This document shows, one piece after another, positions 25,163 through 33,852 of a DNA stretch of 44,127 bases. The notes beneath the pieces were generated by a model. The model was given only the letters and a program-made list of their open reading frames with translations, did no database searches and was not told the DNA's origin. Within the stretch, counting starts at the first letter, position 1, and each line of letters starts with the position of its first letter. Origin of the DNA: Cryobacterium frigoriphilum (lineage in GTDB: Bacteria; Actinomycetota; Actinomycetes; Actinomycetales; Microbacteriaceae); NCBI RefSeq assembly GCF_004403305.1, contig NZ_SOHE01000091.1:1-44127 (forward strand), written 5' to 3'. The position numbers and the translations under genes were made by a program.

Positions 25163-27580
25163 ATGCAAACCCGAACCGTCGTGCTCGAAGTCGTCGGTGT
25201 CCACTGGGCCTCGTCGAAGGCCATTGTCGAGTCGACCCTGCGCCGTCAGCCGGGCGTCCTGAGCGTCGAGGCTAATCCAGTCGCTCAGACCGCGAACGTT
25301 TCCTATGACCCGGAGGTGACCTCGCAAGCGGATCTCCGAACGTGGATCGTTGAGTGCGGATATCACTGCGCTGGACAGTCCGTTCCCAACCATATTTGTG
25401 ATCCCGCTGACGAAATGGTGTCTGCGGTCGGCCGCCGCTCGGCGGTGGCCACGTCACTTGGCGCGCCGGGCGCACACGATCATTCGGCGGAGGAGGTCGG
25501 CCACGGAGCCGGTCGTTCTGACGGGGCTGGGGCTCACGCCGGGCATCCCACGTCTGTCCGGACCAGCCAGGATGCCATGGGGCACGGTGGCAGCCACGCC
25601 GGCATGTCGATGGCGTCGATGGTCAGAGATATGCGCGATCGCTTCATCGTTGCGGCGTTCCTGTCGGTGGCGATTACGTTCTGGTCGCCGATCGGACGGG
25701 AAGTGTTCGGGTTCGCGGTGCCGGCACCGTTTGGCTTGCGCGATGATATTTTCGCCCTGATCTTGTCGCTACCGGTGATCTTCTACTCGGCATGGATCTT
25801 CTTCGACGGCGCCGTCCGGGCCTTGCGAGCCCGCACCCTCGACATGATGGTGCTCGTCGCCGTCGGAGTTGGTGCCGGATGGCTCTACAGCCTTTTCGTG
25901 ACGCTCACGGGCGGCGGTGAAGTCTTTTACGAGGCGGCCACCGTGTTGACGGCTTTCGTGCTGCTGGGCCACTGGGTCGAAATGCGCGCCAGAGGAGGAG
26001 CGAATGATTCCATTCGAACGCTTCTCGAATTGGCACCTCCACGGGCCGTTATCATCCGCGATGGCGAACCCGTTGAAGTGTCGACCGCCGAGGTGCTGCG
26101 CGGGGACCTCATGCTCGTGCGTCCCGGGGCCAAAGTCCCCACCGACGGGACAGTGGAGGAGGGAGAATCAGAAATCGACGAGTCAATGGTCACGGGCGAA
26201 AGCCTGCCCGTCACCAAGACCGTCGGTTCCGGTGTTGTCGGCGCCACCGTCAACACCACCGGGACCCTGCGAGTGCGGGCCACGAAAGTCGGGGCGGAAA
26301 CCGCTCTGGCTCAGATTGTCGCCCTCGTCCAGGAAGCTCAGAATTCCAAAGCGCCCGGCCAACGGCTGGCGGACAGGGCGGCGTTTTGGCTCGTTCTCGT
26401 TGCTTTGATCGGTGGCAGCACCACGTTCGCGGCGTGGCTGCTCGCTGGTGCCACCGTGCAAGCAGCTCTGCTCTTCGCCATCACTGTGGTGGTCATCACC
26501 TGCCCCGATGCTCTCGGACTCGCCACGCCGACGGCGATCATGGTTGGTACGGGGCTGGGCGCCAAACGCGGGGTGCTTTTCAAGAACGCCACAGCGCTGG
26601 AAACCGCGGCGCATATCGACACGGTAATCCTCGACAAGACCGGCACTCTCACCAAGGGGCAACCCGAAGTGACCGACTTCATCGCGGCAGGGATTTCACG
26701 ATCCGAGCTGCTCGCGCTGGTGGCGGCGGTTGAACGCGAGTCGGAACATCCTCTGGCGGGCGCGGTCGTGAACTATGCCGACGAGAACGGCGCAGAAAAA
26801 CTTTCCGCCTCACAGTTCAGGAACGTGCCCGGGCACGGGGCTGGTGCCACCGTCACCGGTCGCCGGGTGCTGGTCGGCAACCGCAAGCTCATGCTTGCGG
26901 AAAATGTGGATATAGGTCCGATCCTGGCACAGAGAAACGATCTGGCCTCGACGGGACGCACCGCGGTCTTGGTCGCTGTGGATGGAAAAGCGGCTGGTGT
27001 TATCGCCCTGGCCGACGCACCGCGAGAGACCGCCGCAGCGGCTGTCGCAGCGCTGCACGAGGCTGGGATCGAGGTCGCGATGCTGACCGGGGACAACGAG
27101 GCGACGGCGCAGAGAATCGCGGCGATACTCGGAATCGATACGGTCATCGCGGACGTGCTCCCGCAGGATAAATCCGCGAAGGTAGCCGAATTACAGGCCG
27201 CCGGCAAGCGGGTGGCGATGGTCGGTGACGGTGTCAACGACGCCCCGGCTCTCGCCCAGGCAGACCTCGGCATCGCCATCGGCGCGGGCACCGATGTTGC
27301 CATTGAGACAGCCGATGTGGTCCTGATGCGTTCCGACCCGCTGGACGTCGCGATCGCGCTCCGGATCGGCAAGGGAACAGTCCGCAAGATGCGTCAGAAT
27401 CTGGGGTGGGCCATCGGCTACAACGTCATAGCGCTTCCGATCGCGGCCGGAGTTTTCTATCCCAGTCTGGGACTCATGCTCAGCCCGGAAATCGCGGCCA
27501 TCTCCATGTCTGGCTCCAGCGTCATCGTCGCAGTCAACGCACTGCTACTCAAGCGACTCCGTCTGCCGGCTGCAGGGTGA
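25163..27580 (+). CDS. P1B-type metal ATPase with CPD motif (CopB-like)
   Basis: 805 residues. The N-terminal HMA-like domain has lost its cysteines: VGVHWASS stands where GMTCxxC is expected. A linker rich in His, Met and Gly (about 104-150, [15 protein letters not shown]...[10 protein letters not shown]) resembles CopB-type ATPases. TGE lies at about 344-346. The TM6 motif is C447-P-D449 where CPC or CPH is usual. D491-KTGT, SEHP (about 527-530), GDGVND (688-693), TM7 Y753-N754 and TM8 [12 protein letters not shown] (about 782-793) follow; the last resembles the P1B-3 signature. All catalytic motifs are intact, so it should hydrolyse ATP, but its ion is uncertain. Context argues for copper. 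Confidence 0.88.
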   Translation: MQTRTVVLEVVGVHWASSKAIVESTLRRQPGVLSVEANPVAQTANVSYDPEVTSQADLRTWIVECGYHCAGQSVPNHICDPADEMVSAVGRRSAVATSLGAPGAHDHSAEEVGHGAGRSDGAGAHAGHPTSVRTSQDAMGHGGSHAGMSMASMVRDMRDRFIVAAFLSVAITFWSPIGREVFGFAVPAPFGLRDDIFALILSLPVIFYSAWIFFDGAVRALRARTLDMMVLVAVGVGAGWLYSLFVTLTGGGEVFYEAATVLTAFVLLGHWVEMRARGGANDSIRTLLELAPPRAVIIRDGEPVEVSTAEVLRGDLMLVRPGAKVPTDGTVEEGESEIDESMVTGESLPVTKTVGSGVVGATVNTTGTLRVRATKVGAETALAQIVALVQEAQNSKAPGQRLADRAAFWLVLVALIGGSTTFAAWLLAGATVQAALLFAITVVVITCPDALGLATPTAIMVGTGLGAKRGVLFKNATALETAAHIDTVILDKTGTLTKGQPEVTDFIAAGISRSELLALVAAVERESEHPLAGAVVNYADENGAEKLSASQFRNVPGHGAGATVTGRRVLVGNRKLMLAENVDIGPILAQRNDLASTGRTAVLVAVDGKAAGVIALADAPRETAAAAVAALHEAGIEVAMLTGDNEATAQRIAAILGIDTVIADVLPQDKSAKVAELQAAGKRVAMVGDGVNDAPALAQADLGIAIGAGTDVAIETADVVLMRSDPLDVAIALRIGKGTVRKMRQNLGWAIGYNVIALPIAAGVFYPSLGLMLSPEIAAISMSGSSVIVAVNALLLKRLRLPAAG

Positions 27581-27629
27581 GCCGTCGCCAGAATTCTTTT
27601 TCATACCACTTCTCACGCAAGGGAATCCG

Positions 27630-28253
27630 ATGAAATCCACGTCCAGTCGTCGAGCAGCCACAGGCCTCCTCGGGCTCACGGCGGCCGCCCTGCTGCTGAC
27701 CGGCTGCACCTCAGACCCGCTCGCCGAGCAGTACCGCTCGGGGGACAGCAAGGGCTACATCGCCGGCGACGGCAGCATCACCGAGATCGCCGTGGATGAT
27801 CGCGGCGACCCCGTCGACTTCGCGGGCCTGACCGAGACGGGCGACCCCGTCGCATCCGCTGACTATCTCGGCGAGGTCACCGTGGTGAACTTCTGGTACG
27901 CAAGCTGCGCACCCTGCCGGGCCGAGGCCGACGACCTGCAGAGCCTGAACGCCCAGTTCGACGGCAACGGCGCGAGCTTTCTCGGCGTGAACGTGCGCGA
28001 CCAGGCCCCGAACGCTCTCGCCTTCAGCGAGACGTACTCGATCACCTATCCCTCGGTGCTCGACGTCGACGACGGCGCGATGCAGCTCGCCTTCAGCGGC
28101 AGCATTCCGCCCAACGCGGTGCCGACGACGCTCGTGCTCGACACCGAGGGCCGGGTGGCCGCCCGGATTTTGGGTGCGATCCCCGAGGCGTCGATCCTGG
28201 AGACGCTGATCACCGACACGATCGCCGAGGGCTCGCCCGTGGAGGACAGCTAG
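27630..28253 (+). CDS. TlpA-like thioredoxin-fold lipoprotein
   Basis: 207 residues. Lipobox LTGC26, then a TlpA/ResA-type thioredoxin domain (about 75-200) with WYASC93APC96R and the cis-Pro NAVPTTLV. It acts outside the membrane as a thiol reductant, receiving electrons from the CcdA encoded immediately downstream (stop and start two bases apart). In chromosomal clusters this pair precedes ResB/ResC for cytochrome c maturation. Here those are absent, so the pair may instead repair copper-oxidised thiols or load copper enzymes. Higher GC than the preceding genes. Confidence 0.88.
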   Translation: MKSTSSRRAATGLLGLTAAALLLTGCTSDPLAEQYRSGDSKGYIAGDGSITEIAVDDRGDPVDFAGLTETGDPVASADYLGEVTVVNFWYASCAPCRAEADDLQSLNAQFDGNGASFLGVNVRDQAPNALAFSETYSITYPSVLDVDDGAMQLAFSGSIPPNAVPTTLVLDTEGRVAARILGAIPEASILETLITDTIAEGSPVEDS

Positions 28254-28255
28254 GC

Positions 28256-29017
28256 GTGGACAACCCCTTCGGCGAGATCGTCTTCAGTGGCGAGCTCTAT
28301 TTCGCGATTCCGATCGCGGTGCTCGCCGGGTTGGTGTCGTTCGCCTCGCCGTGCATCCTGCCGCTCGTGCCCGGGTATCTCGCCTACATTGGCGGCTTCA
28401 CCGATGGCAGCACGGCCGACTCGAAGCGGGACCGCCGAGGCCGCAACCGGTTGCTCGCCGGGGTCGGCCTGTTCATTCTGGGCTTCACCGTGATCTTCGT
28501 GCTCACCGGGGTCGTCTTCGGCGCGGCCGGATTCTGGCTCAATCAGTACCGTGACCTGATCACCCGCATTGCCGGGGTCGTCGTGATTCTGCTCGGGCTC
28601 GTCTTCGTCGGCCAGTTCGGGGCGATGCAGCGCACCATCAAAACGTCGTGGCGCCCGAAGATGGGCCTGGCCGGAGCGCCGCTGCTCGGCGCTGTTTTCG
28701 CCGTCGGCTGGACGCCGTGTACGGGGCCGACGCTCACCGCAATCAACTCGCTCAGCCTCAGTAGTGGTTCTCCCTGGCAGGGCGGTCTGCTGGCCCTGTT
28801 CTACTCGCTCGGTCTCGGCATCCCCTTTCTGCTCATCGCGCTCGGCTTCAACTGGGCGACCGGCACCGTACGTTTTCTCAAGCGCCACATTCGGGCGATC
28901 AACCTGTTCGGCGGCGTTCTGCTCATCGTCATCGGAGTGCTCATGGTGACCGGCATCTGGAGCGTCTGGCTCCTCGACCTGCAAGGGGTGATTGGCAGCT
29001 TTGTCCCGGCCATCTGA
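28256..29017 (+). CDS. ccdA: CcdA-type thiol-electron transporter
   Basis: 253 residues from GTG 28256. Six TM segments; redox cysteines C33 (SFASPCILPLVPGY) and C155 (VGWTPCTGPTL) sit in the paired TM1 and TM4 motifs typical of CcdA/DsbD. It carries electrons from cytosolic thioredoxin to the partner TlpA lipoprotein. Last intact gene of the copper operon; a CGCCCG/CGGGCG hairpin lies at 29031-29050. Confidence 0.9.
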   Translation: MDNPFGEIVFSGELYFAIPIAVLAGLVSFASPCILPLVPGYLAYIGGFTDGSTADSKRDRRGRNRLLAGVGLFILGFTVIFVLTGVVFGAAGFWLNQYRDLITRIAGVVVILLGLVFVGQFGAMQRTIKTSWRPKMGLAGAPLLGAVFAVGWTPCTGPTLTAINSLSLSSGSPWQGGLLALFYSLGLGIPFLLIALGFNWATGTVRFLKRHIRAINLFGGVLLIVIGVLMVTGIWSVWLLDLQGVIGSFVPAI

Positions 29018-29154
29018 CCATTTTGATTCCCGCCCGTTGATTTTCGGGCGTTCGAGGCCGTCGGGGACTTATCGTTCACCTGTGCGCGCGCTAGTCGTGT
29101 CTCGGTAAAGGAACGGAGGGGAAACCACCTTTTTGGTCTGGGTAATCCTGGTGG

Positions 29155-29804
29155 ATGACCTCTGTTGATATTTTTGGCCTTCCCGACGGCTACGCCGAGG
29201 TTCTGTCCGCGCTGAAAGGTCGGGTGCGTGAGGCGAGGATTACTGCTCAGCGCAGGGTCAACACGGAATTGATCGATCTGTATTGGGGTATCGGCCATCA
29301 GGTACTGGAACATCAGGAACGCCAAGGATGGGGTACCGGTGTCATTCGGCGGTTGGCTGACGACCTGCGTGCCGAGTTTCCTCAGATGACGGGGTTTTCT
29401 CTGCGCAATCTGCAGTATATGCGGACGATGGTCAGCGCCTGGGGCTCTGGTTCACATGTGCCACAGCTTGTGGCGCAATTGCCGTGGGGACACATCCGCA
29501 CCATTCTGGACAAGGCCGCGACACCCCTGCAGGCGGAGTTGGCGGGGGAGCTGAACTTCTATGTGGCCCTGGTCGATGACAAGTTACGGCGGCAGGTCCA
29601 CACACCGACCATCTGATAGCCTCGACCATCAGCATCCTCGTTTGCGGAAGCAAGAGCGATCACACCGTTCCTTTCGCGCTCGGACGTTCCTCCTCGCCCA
29701 CGGCCGTCGCTGCCTATACCTACGACCAGCTCACGAACGAGGATCGGGCACTGCTCCCGGCAGCGGACCAGCTCACGGCCGCCCTCCGCGCTTTCCCCGA
29801 ATGA
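29155..29804 (+). pseudogene. DUF1016 (YhcG-like PDDEXK) remnant with internal deletion
   Basis: The first 153 codons begin as a normal DUF1016 N-terminal domain (VNTELIDLYWGIGHQVLEHQ..., GFSLRNLQYMRTM). They jump directly from AELAGELNFYVALVDDKLRRQV to a stop, missing the middle with the PDDEXK core. The family's C-terminal part continues in another frame to 29804 (ISILVCGSKSDHTVPFALG...LPAADQLTAAL). So the gene has a large deletion near 29530-29560 and a frameshift near 29616. Intact members are putative nucleases seen with defence and mobile DNA. It abuts the right tRNA-Gln repeat. Confidence 0.78.
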
Positions 29805-29886
29805 GCAAAGAGCCGGGCTGGCTGCTCCTGACGTTGGCGGGTCGGTCGATCAGGAATACACTACTAGCCGGACGCCTAAACGGCCT

Positions 29887-30111
29887 GCCTCGCCGGTGTC
29901 GTGGGGCGCCGTATTTCTCGACTTCGACGTGACCAGAAACTAACCAGAAACCCATAAACTGACCAGAATTAGGCCGTAGCTTTCCGTTCTGGCGCGTACA
30001 CTCGAGGGCATGACATCCGCGGAATTCCGCGGAATTTTGCCTCATTTGACGGTGTGCCGAACCTCCTCCTCGACTATCAGTTGTTCTTGGTTCGAGTCCA
30101 GGTACCCCAGC
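29887..30111. repeat. Direct repeat copy 2: tRNA-Gln 3' half attachment site with arm sequences
   Basis: Same order of elements as 10405-10627: GCCGGTGTCGTGG, ACCAGAA repeats, doubled CCGCGGAATT, GCCTCATTTG, and a tRNA-Gln-like 3' half at 30077-30110 ending TACCCCAG. Divergence between the copies is concentrated at the left edge and just before the tRNA part; the last 34 bases are identical. Confidence 0.8.
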
Positions 30112-30117
30112 AGTAAT

Positions 30118-30152
30118 CCCTCAGGTTTCCGCGGAAATCAGAGGGTATTTTT
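30118..30152 (+). terminator. Rho-independent terminator after the second scar
   Basis: CCCTC pairs with GAGGG around an inner palindrome TTTCCGCGGAAA, followed by TATTTTTG. It stands in the same place relative to the tRNA scar as the terminator at 10640, but its sequence differs. Confidence 0.6.
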
Positions 30153-30293
30153 GTTTCCGGAGACTGCTAATTTGAGTGAAGTGGCCACTTTGGTGGCCAC
30201 AATCGATGTTCCTGCGGCATGTCGCGGGAACCGCCCCCGGCTGGCCCGGCCTTGGCCTGGTTGTACCGGTCTGCCCCGGGGTCCGGTTTCGCG

Positions 30294-30701
30294 TCAAGGT
30301 CGAAATTCCTGAAATCCCCGGTGTTCGGTTCTCACATCGGCGATGTCCCAGACCTCACGCTGGACACGTTCGGCAAGGTCATCCCCTTCGTTCATCCACA
30401 CATCCCGCGCGGCGAGACTCGGCCAGCCGGTGTCATTCCGGTACGTCGTATCCCACTCGTCGCCCCAGCAAAGTAGGTCTTGCCGAAGTGCATCGCTTAG
30501 CCCGAGATCCTCCGCGGAAACGTCACCGCTTTCGTCCCATAACGGCCATGGATGCGTGTAATCGGGATAGAACCGAATCGCCCGCAGAAGTCCGTCTCTC
30601 TTTAGAGCGGCCCGGCGAATTGCTCTTTCCGGAGTGCCGTAGGCAGGCACCGGTAGTTCAACCTGCGTAACCGGATCGATGACCCGCGATTCATTGCTCA
30701 C
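30294..30701 (-). CDS. Hypothetical acidic protein
   Basis: 135 residues, Trp-rich and acidic (PDYTHPWPLWDESGDVSAEDLGLSDALRQDLLCWGDEWDTTY). The spacing of W, D and L residues recalls small immunity-like or DUF4265-type accessory proteins, but I do not recognise the family. No signal peptide or TM. First gene right of the copper island. Confidence 0.5.
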   Translation of the reverse strand: MSNESRVIDPVTQVELPVPAYGTPERAIRRAALKRDGLLRAIRFYPDYTHPWPLWDESGDVSAEDLGLSDALRQDLLCWGDEWDTTYRNDTGWPSLAARDVWMNEGDDLAERVQREVWDIADVRTEHRGFQEFRP

Positions 30702-30872
30702 TCGCCAACAATAGGGCGCGGCCCGCTCTGATGGCTAGAAGCCGCTGACACGGGACACCTGCCGACAGACATTCCACGCGACTCTGTCGCGTATCCCATA
30801 GGTTTCGACACGCTGAGGGCACGAGACACGTCGGACTGGCCGGGGCGCTTCGCTATGCGACAAGATATAGGA

Positions 30873-31151
30873 ATGGATCGCGCGTCAAACCACCTCATCG
30901 CAGAGCTCGAGGAGCCATTGGGCACGCGCACTCGACTTTTGCTTCGTCGGGCGTGGGCACTGGTTCGCGCAGCATGGGGTGACGTCGAGGTCGATGCCGA
31001 CCTCGTCATCCGCCGGCGCGCGAGCGGGGCCGAGGTTCTACGCACTGCCGCTGACGTCGGCGATGCCCACGTCCTCTTGGACACCGTGCGCCGCGACCTC
31101 GAAACCAAGACCGTCGATGAGTTCGCACGCGAATGGCGCGTTCTCGACTGA
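30873..31151 (+). CDS. Hypothetical small protein
   Basis: 92 residues from ATG 30873; an in-frame ATG at 30855 is possible. Basic N-terminal half (RTRLLLRRAWALVRAAWGD), acidic C-terminal half ending VDEFAREWRVLD. AAGATATAGGA directly precedes the ATG and could be either a weak ribosome site or a -10 element of a leaderless transcript. Not recognised. Confidence 0.45.
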   Translation: MDRASNHLIAELEEPLGTRTRLLLRRAWALVRAAWGDVEVDADLVIRRRASGAEVLRTAADVGDAHVLLDTVRRDLETKTVDEFAREWRVLD

Positions 31152-31584
31152 GGCTCAGCACACTGGGCGTCGGGCCACGCCTCACGAGGTAGCGCTTTGG
31201 ATCTGCCGTATCCGTGCAGCTTTTGCGATTGTCATGATCGATCTCGCCGTCTTGCATCCCCGGGGATACAAGCCGGTGACTACCCGCTCTGGGCCACCGG
31301 GTAGATGCGCCACATAGCGATCACAGGACGTCGCCACAAACGCTCACAGTCACAAGCCGCGCTGACCATGATTTCAGTTCGATCATGAGCAGCAGACCGA
31401 GAACCCGCTGGACTCGCGCACCAGGACGGGCCATTGTCGTGAGCCTCACCAGTCACCCGCCAATCGAGAGTGTCGTCCCGTAGGGGAGTTGCACTTTAAA
31501 AACTGGAGAAACTCGCCCGCCCGCCGCCGCCGCTCGCCCGTTTCGTGCCAACGAGCGCAACGAACACCGTCACTGGGACAGCGC
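31152..31584. other. Intergenic, nothing recognised
   Basis: About 430 bp without a frame that looks coding on either strand and without a clear repeat or terminator. Confidence 0.4.
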
Positions 31585-32130
31585 TCAGCGGTCGCGCCCC
31601 GCGCGTCGGCGGCTCACGCGCCGGAAGGAGTGCACTCCTCCGACGATGGCGGCAAGCCCGCCGATCATTCCGCCTATGACCGCGCCTTGGGCTATTCCGC
31701 CCAGGAACCCCTCGTCGGGGGTCACTTCAAGCGATGGCGTGGGCCGCATTGGCTCCCCTGTGAGTACCGTGTAGGTCATCGCGGCGAAGATCAGCACCAT
31801 CGCGACGCCGTAGATCGTGATGCCGACCACTGTCGATCGGGCGCCGACGTTCTCGGCGAGCCTCTGGAGGTTGACATTCCGCCGACTCGCGTACCACAAG
31901 GCCGCGACCAACGGCACGACGGTCACGACCAGCATGACAACCGGCAGGAGAATGAGCCCGAAAAGTGAGGCGGCGAGGGCTGCCAAGAGTCCGACGTAGA
32001 GCCCGGCCGTCAGTCCGAAGGCACTCGACTCCATCGACACGGCGCGTTCGCGTTCGTCGCCATAGGCCGGGCTATCGAGGTCCATGACCCGCTCTGTCCA
32101 TCGGTCCAGTAGGTTTCGTCTGCGCGTCAT
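31585..32130 (-). CDS. Membrane protein paired with XRE regulator
   Basis: 181 residues. Four hydrophobic segments (about 39-62, 63-83, 100-122 and 146-168) and short cytoplasmic ends. The start overlaps the stop of the XRE gene by four bases. A small HTH plus a multi-TM protein is a common actinobacterial pair, of which the HTH is usually the autoregulator. Role unknown. Confidence 0.6.
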   Translation of the reverse strand: MTRRRNLLDRWTERVMDLDSPAYGDERERAVSMESSAFGLTAGLYVGLLAALAASLFGLILLPVVMLVVTVVPLVAALWYASRRNVNLQRLAENVGARSTVVGITIYGVAMVLIFAAMTYTVLTGEPMRPTPSLEVTPDEGFLGGIAQGAVIGGMIGGLAAIVGGVHSFRRVSRRRAGRDR

Positions 32131-32366
32131 GTGTCAGCTCCTGTCTCGTTCGTGAAAAGTTCTTCGACGGTCCCACCGAGGGCACGGGCGATCCTCAACG
32201 CGAGATACACAGATGGGGCATAGTCGCCTTGTTCAACGGCGATGATGGTCTGGCGGCTCACGTTCACCTGCTCGGCGAGCTCGGCTTGGGTGATCCGCCG
32301 CTCCTTGCGGCGCTCCCGCACCGGGTTCGCCGTGGCGGAAGCGGAGTTGTGGGGACACATACACAT
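32127..32366 (-). CDS. XRE-family HTH regulator (YozG/Cro type)
   Basis: 79 residues. HTH_3 domain: [56 protein letters not shown], matching small regulators of the YgzD/YozG group. A short Cys/His-bearing N-terminus (MCMCPHN) is unusual and the true start may lie a few codons in. Upstream is a 17-bp palindrome, a probable operator. Confidence 0.85.
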   Translation of the reverse strand: MCMCPHNSASATANPVRERRKERRITQAELAEQVNVSRQTIIAVEQGDYAPSVYLALRIARALGGTVEELFTNETGADT

Positions 32367-32379
32367 ATGTTAAGGATCA

Positions 32380-32396
32380 TTGACATTTAATGTCAA
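32380..32396. promoter_or_regulatory. Palindromic operator upstream of the XRE gene
   Basis: TTGACATTTAATGTCAA is a perfect palindrome 14 bp before the XRE start. A further half-site (TTGTCATTTAA) lies at 32403-32413. In the plus direction its TTGACA could also act as a -35 box. Confidence 0.55.
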
Positions 32397-32543
32397 GCAT
32401 AATTGTCATTTAAGTTTGATCTGGGCGTGCTGCGGGAGAGCGTTCTTCGACGCGTGTCGCACTAAAAGCTCCAACAGATAGTCGCGCTCAAGGTTCGGCT
32501 TGCGGGTGCTCGCTCGTTGCTTTCGTTTAGATAGCCTGACGGC

Positions 32544-32735
32544 ATGTCAGCAACTCAGGTCAGTTCATCGTGGCGCAGGATATGGATTTTCGGGATCGTT
32601 TACAGTGTGGTGATTCTCGGGGTCGGTCTATGGGTGGGTTTGGGAACTGGCAGCTGGCTGGTGCTTCTTTGCGCCGGAGGCTTGGTCGTCGTGCCTGTCG
32701 CTCGGGTGGCTCTTCGATCGCGTAAATCCCGCTAA
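32544..32735 (+). CDS. Small membrane protein
   Basis: 63 residues with two hydrophobic segments (IFGIVYSVVILGVGLWVGLG and WLVLLCAGGLVVVPVARVAL) and a basic tail. Not recognised. Confidence 0.5.
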   Translation: MSATQVSSSWRRIWIFGIVYSVVILGVGLWVGLGTGSWLVLLCAGGLVVVPVARVALRSRKSR

Positions 32736-32783
32736 GCCTTCGGCTGACGGGAACCTACCTAGAGCGAGGGGATCGCAGGAGAT

Positions 32784-33440
32784 CTAGGAGGCCCACTCCT
32801 CGGCGACGATCTGCATCGATGCCGAGGCACGGTATGCCTCGATGTCGTCGGCGGCGAGAATGGCGCTGATCAGCTCTTCGGTTCCTGAGACGTAAACGCT
32901 CGCTCCGTAGAGGTCGTTCCCGACGGCCCAGACACCATCCGCGGGTATCCACCACTGGGCACTTCTTCCGCCGGCCACCCCCTCAAAGGGTTCCGCGCCG
33001 TCTGCGAGGTCGCCGGCGAGAACGTGCATGCGACGCTCGGGCATGAGAATGATGCTTGCTGCCATTCGCAGGTCCGCGCGCATGTCGGCGTATCCTTCCC
33101 AGACAAGGAAGAAACACTCGGTGGGTGTGGCGGTGTGGTCGCGGAGCAGGCGGGCGAGCGTTGCTGCCACGGCGGGTTCGATGGTCCCGACTTTGACATC
33201 TACGTCCGGCTCGTCGGCGAGAAGGTCGGCCCACTTCGCCATTGCGTCCACGTCAGACTGCTCCGCAGCAAAGGTCCGCCAGGCGCGGGGTCGGCCGCTG
33301 TCGTCGCGCATGGGGTTCATGACACGCGCATAGGAAACGTGCCCACGAGGCAGGTAGTCACCCACGGTCATCGATCCGCCTTGGCGAGATGGCAGCTCAG
33401 CGATGACGTGCGGGACGGTTCTGATCGGATGCAATACCAT
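32784..33440 (-). CDS. Hypothetical actinobacterial protein
   Basis: 218 residues, cytosolic. Features HPIRTVPHVIAELP..., DYLPRGHVSYARVMNPMRD, ECFFLVWEGYAD and a C-terminal QWWIPADGVWAVGNDLYGASVYVSGTEELI. I recall similar uncharacterised proteins in actinobacterial genomes but no function. Monocistronic. Confidence 0.6.
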   Translation of the reverse strand: MVLHPIRTVPHVIAELPSRQGGSMTVGDYLPRGHVSYARVMNPMRDDSGRPRAWRTFAAEQSDVDAMAKWADLLADEPDVDVKVGTIEPAVAATLARLLRDHTATPTECFFLVWEGYADMRADLRMAASIILMPERRMHVLAGDLADGAEPFEGVAGGRSAQWWIPADGVWAVGNDLYGASVYVSGTEELISAILAADDIEAYRASASMQIVAEEWAS

Positions 33441-33833
33441 CTCTGCACCCTATCGAGTGATGGAGGTCAGCCCGATGACGATCTGTCGGAGAGAGGTTTC
33501 CCCTGCGCGCCGACCCACGCCGGCGCGGCGGGGAGATCTTCGACAGTCTGAGTTGATTCAGCGGATTAGACTCCGCGCAGTATGCCGTTCTTCGCTTTGA
33601 TCGCTATTTTCTCGATCACGAGTTTTGCGTCGCGCATAAAGCTGGTGGGACCGCCACGGTAGGAGAACCGGAAGTTGTTTCGTGCCGCAAGGGGTTCCCC
33701 ATACGGGGCGGTGCGACATACGGGACGGTGCGACATACGGGACGGTGCGACGTACGACCTCGCTGGGATGATCTAGGCAGCGTGAAGACGGCAGCTGGCG
33801 CACTGGCGCCTCGGGCTTGTTTGTCCATATAAA
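33441..33833. other. Intergenic containing a 17-bp tandem repeat
   Basis: No convincing gene. Holds three tandem 17-bp units (33700-33750) of the form CATACGGG(A/G)CGGTGCGA plus a partial fourth, upstream of the MNT/HEPN pair. Short frames across the repeats are not coding-like. Confidence 0.5.
33700..33750. repeat. 17-bp tandem repeat, three units
   Basis: Units 33700-33716, 33717-33733 and 33734-33750; the second and third are identical and the first differs at one base. A decayed fourth begins CGTACGAC. No spacers, so not a CRISPR. May be an iteron-like binding array or simple slippage. Confidence 0.75.
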
Positions 33834-33847
33834 CGATAGTATTATCG
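33834..33847. promoter_or_regulatory. Probable toxin-antitoxin operator
   Basis: CGATA-GTAT-TATCG lies just before the start at 33853, in an AT-rich promoter-like stretch. Placement fits autoregulation by the HTH-MNT protein. Confidence 0.45.
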
Positions 33848-33852
33848 CGTAT

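Larger units (their letters stand above)
10627..30111. mobile_element. 19.5-kb tRNA-Gln-delimited copper-resistance island (candidate CIME)
   Basis: The interval lies between two ~225-bp direct repeats that both end in the tRNA-Gln 3' half, the classic result of site-specific integration by a tyrosine recombinase. It encodes metal resistance from one end to the other, ending in a defence-gene remnant (DUF1016) next to the right repeat. It contains no integrase, relaxase or replication gene, fitting a cis-mobilisable element that depends on an integrase supplied elsewhere. The repeats are seen; mobility is inference. Confidence 0.65.

Noticed and set aside
24320..25393. 357-codon minus-strand frame over the multicopper oxidase
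   Set aside because: Overlaps intact oxidase copper motifs and lacks any domain.
29031..29050. Rho-independent terminator after ccdA
   Set aside because: A CGCCCG/CGGGCG hairpin exists but no T-run follows it, so it is mentioned only as a hairpin.
33700..33750. CRISPR array
   Set aside because: Units are directly adjacent with no spacers, and no cas gene is present.
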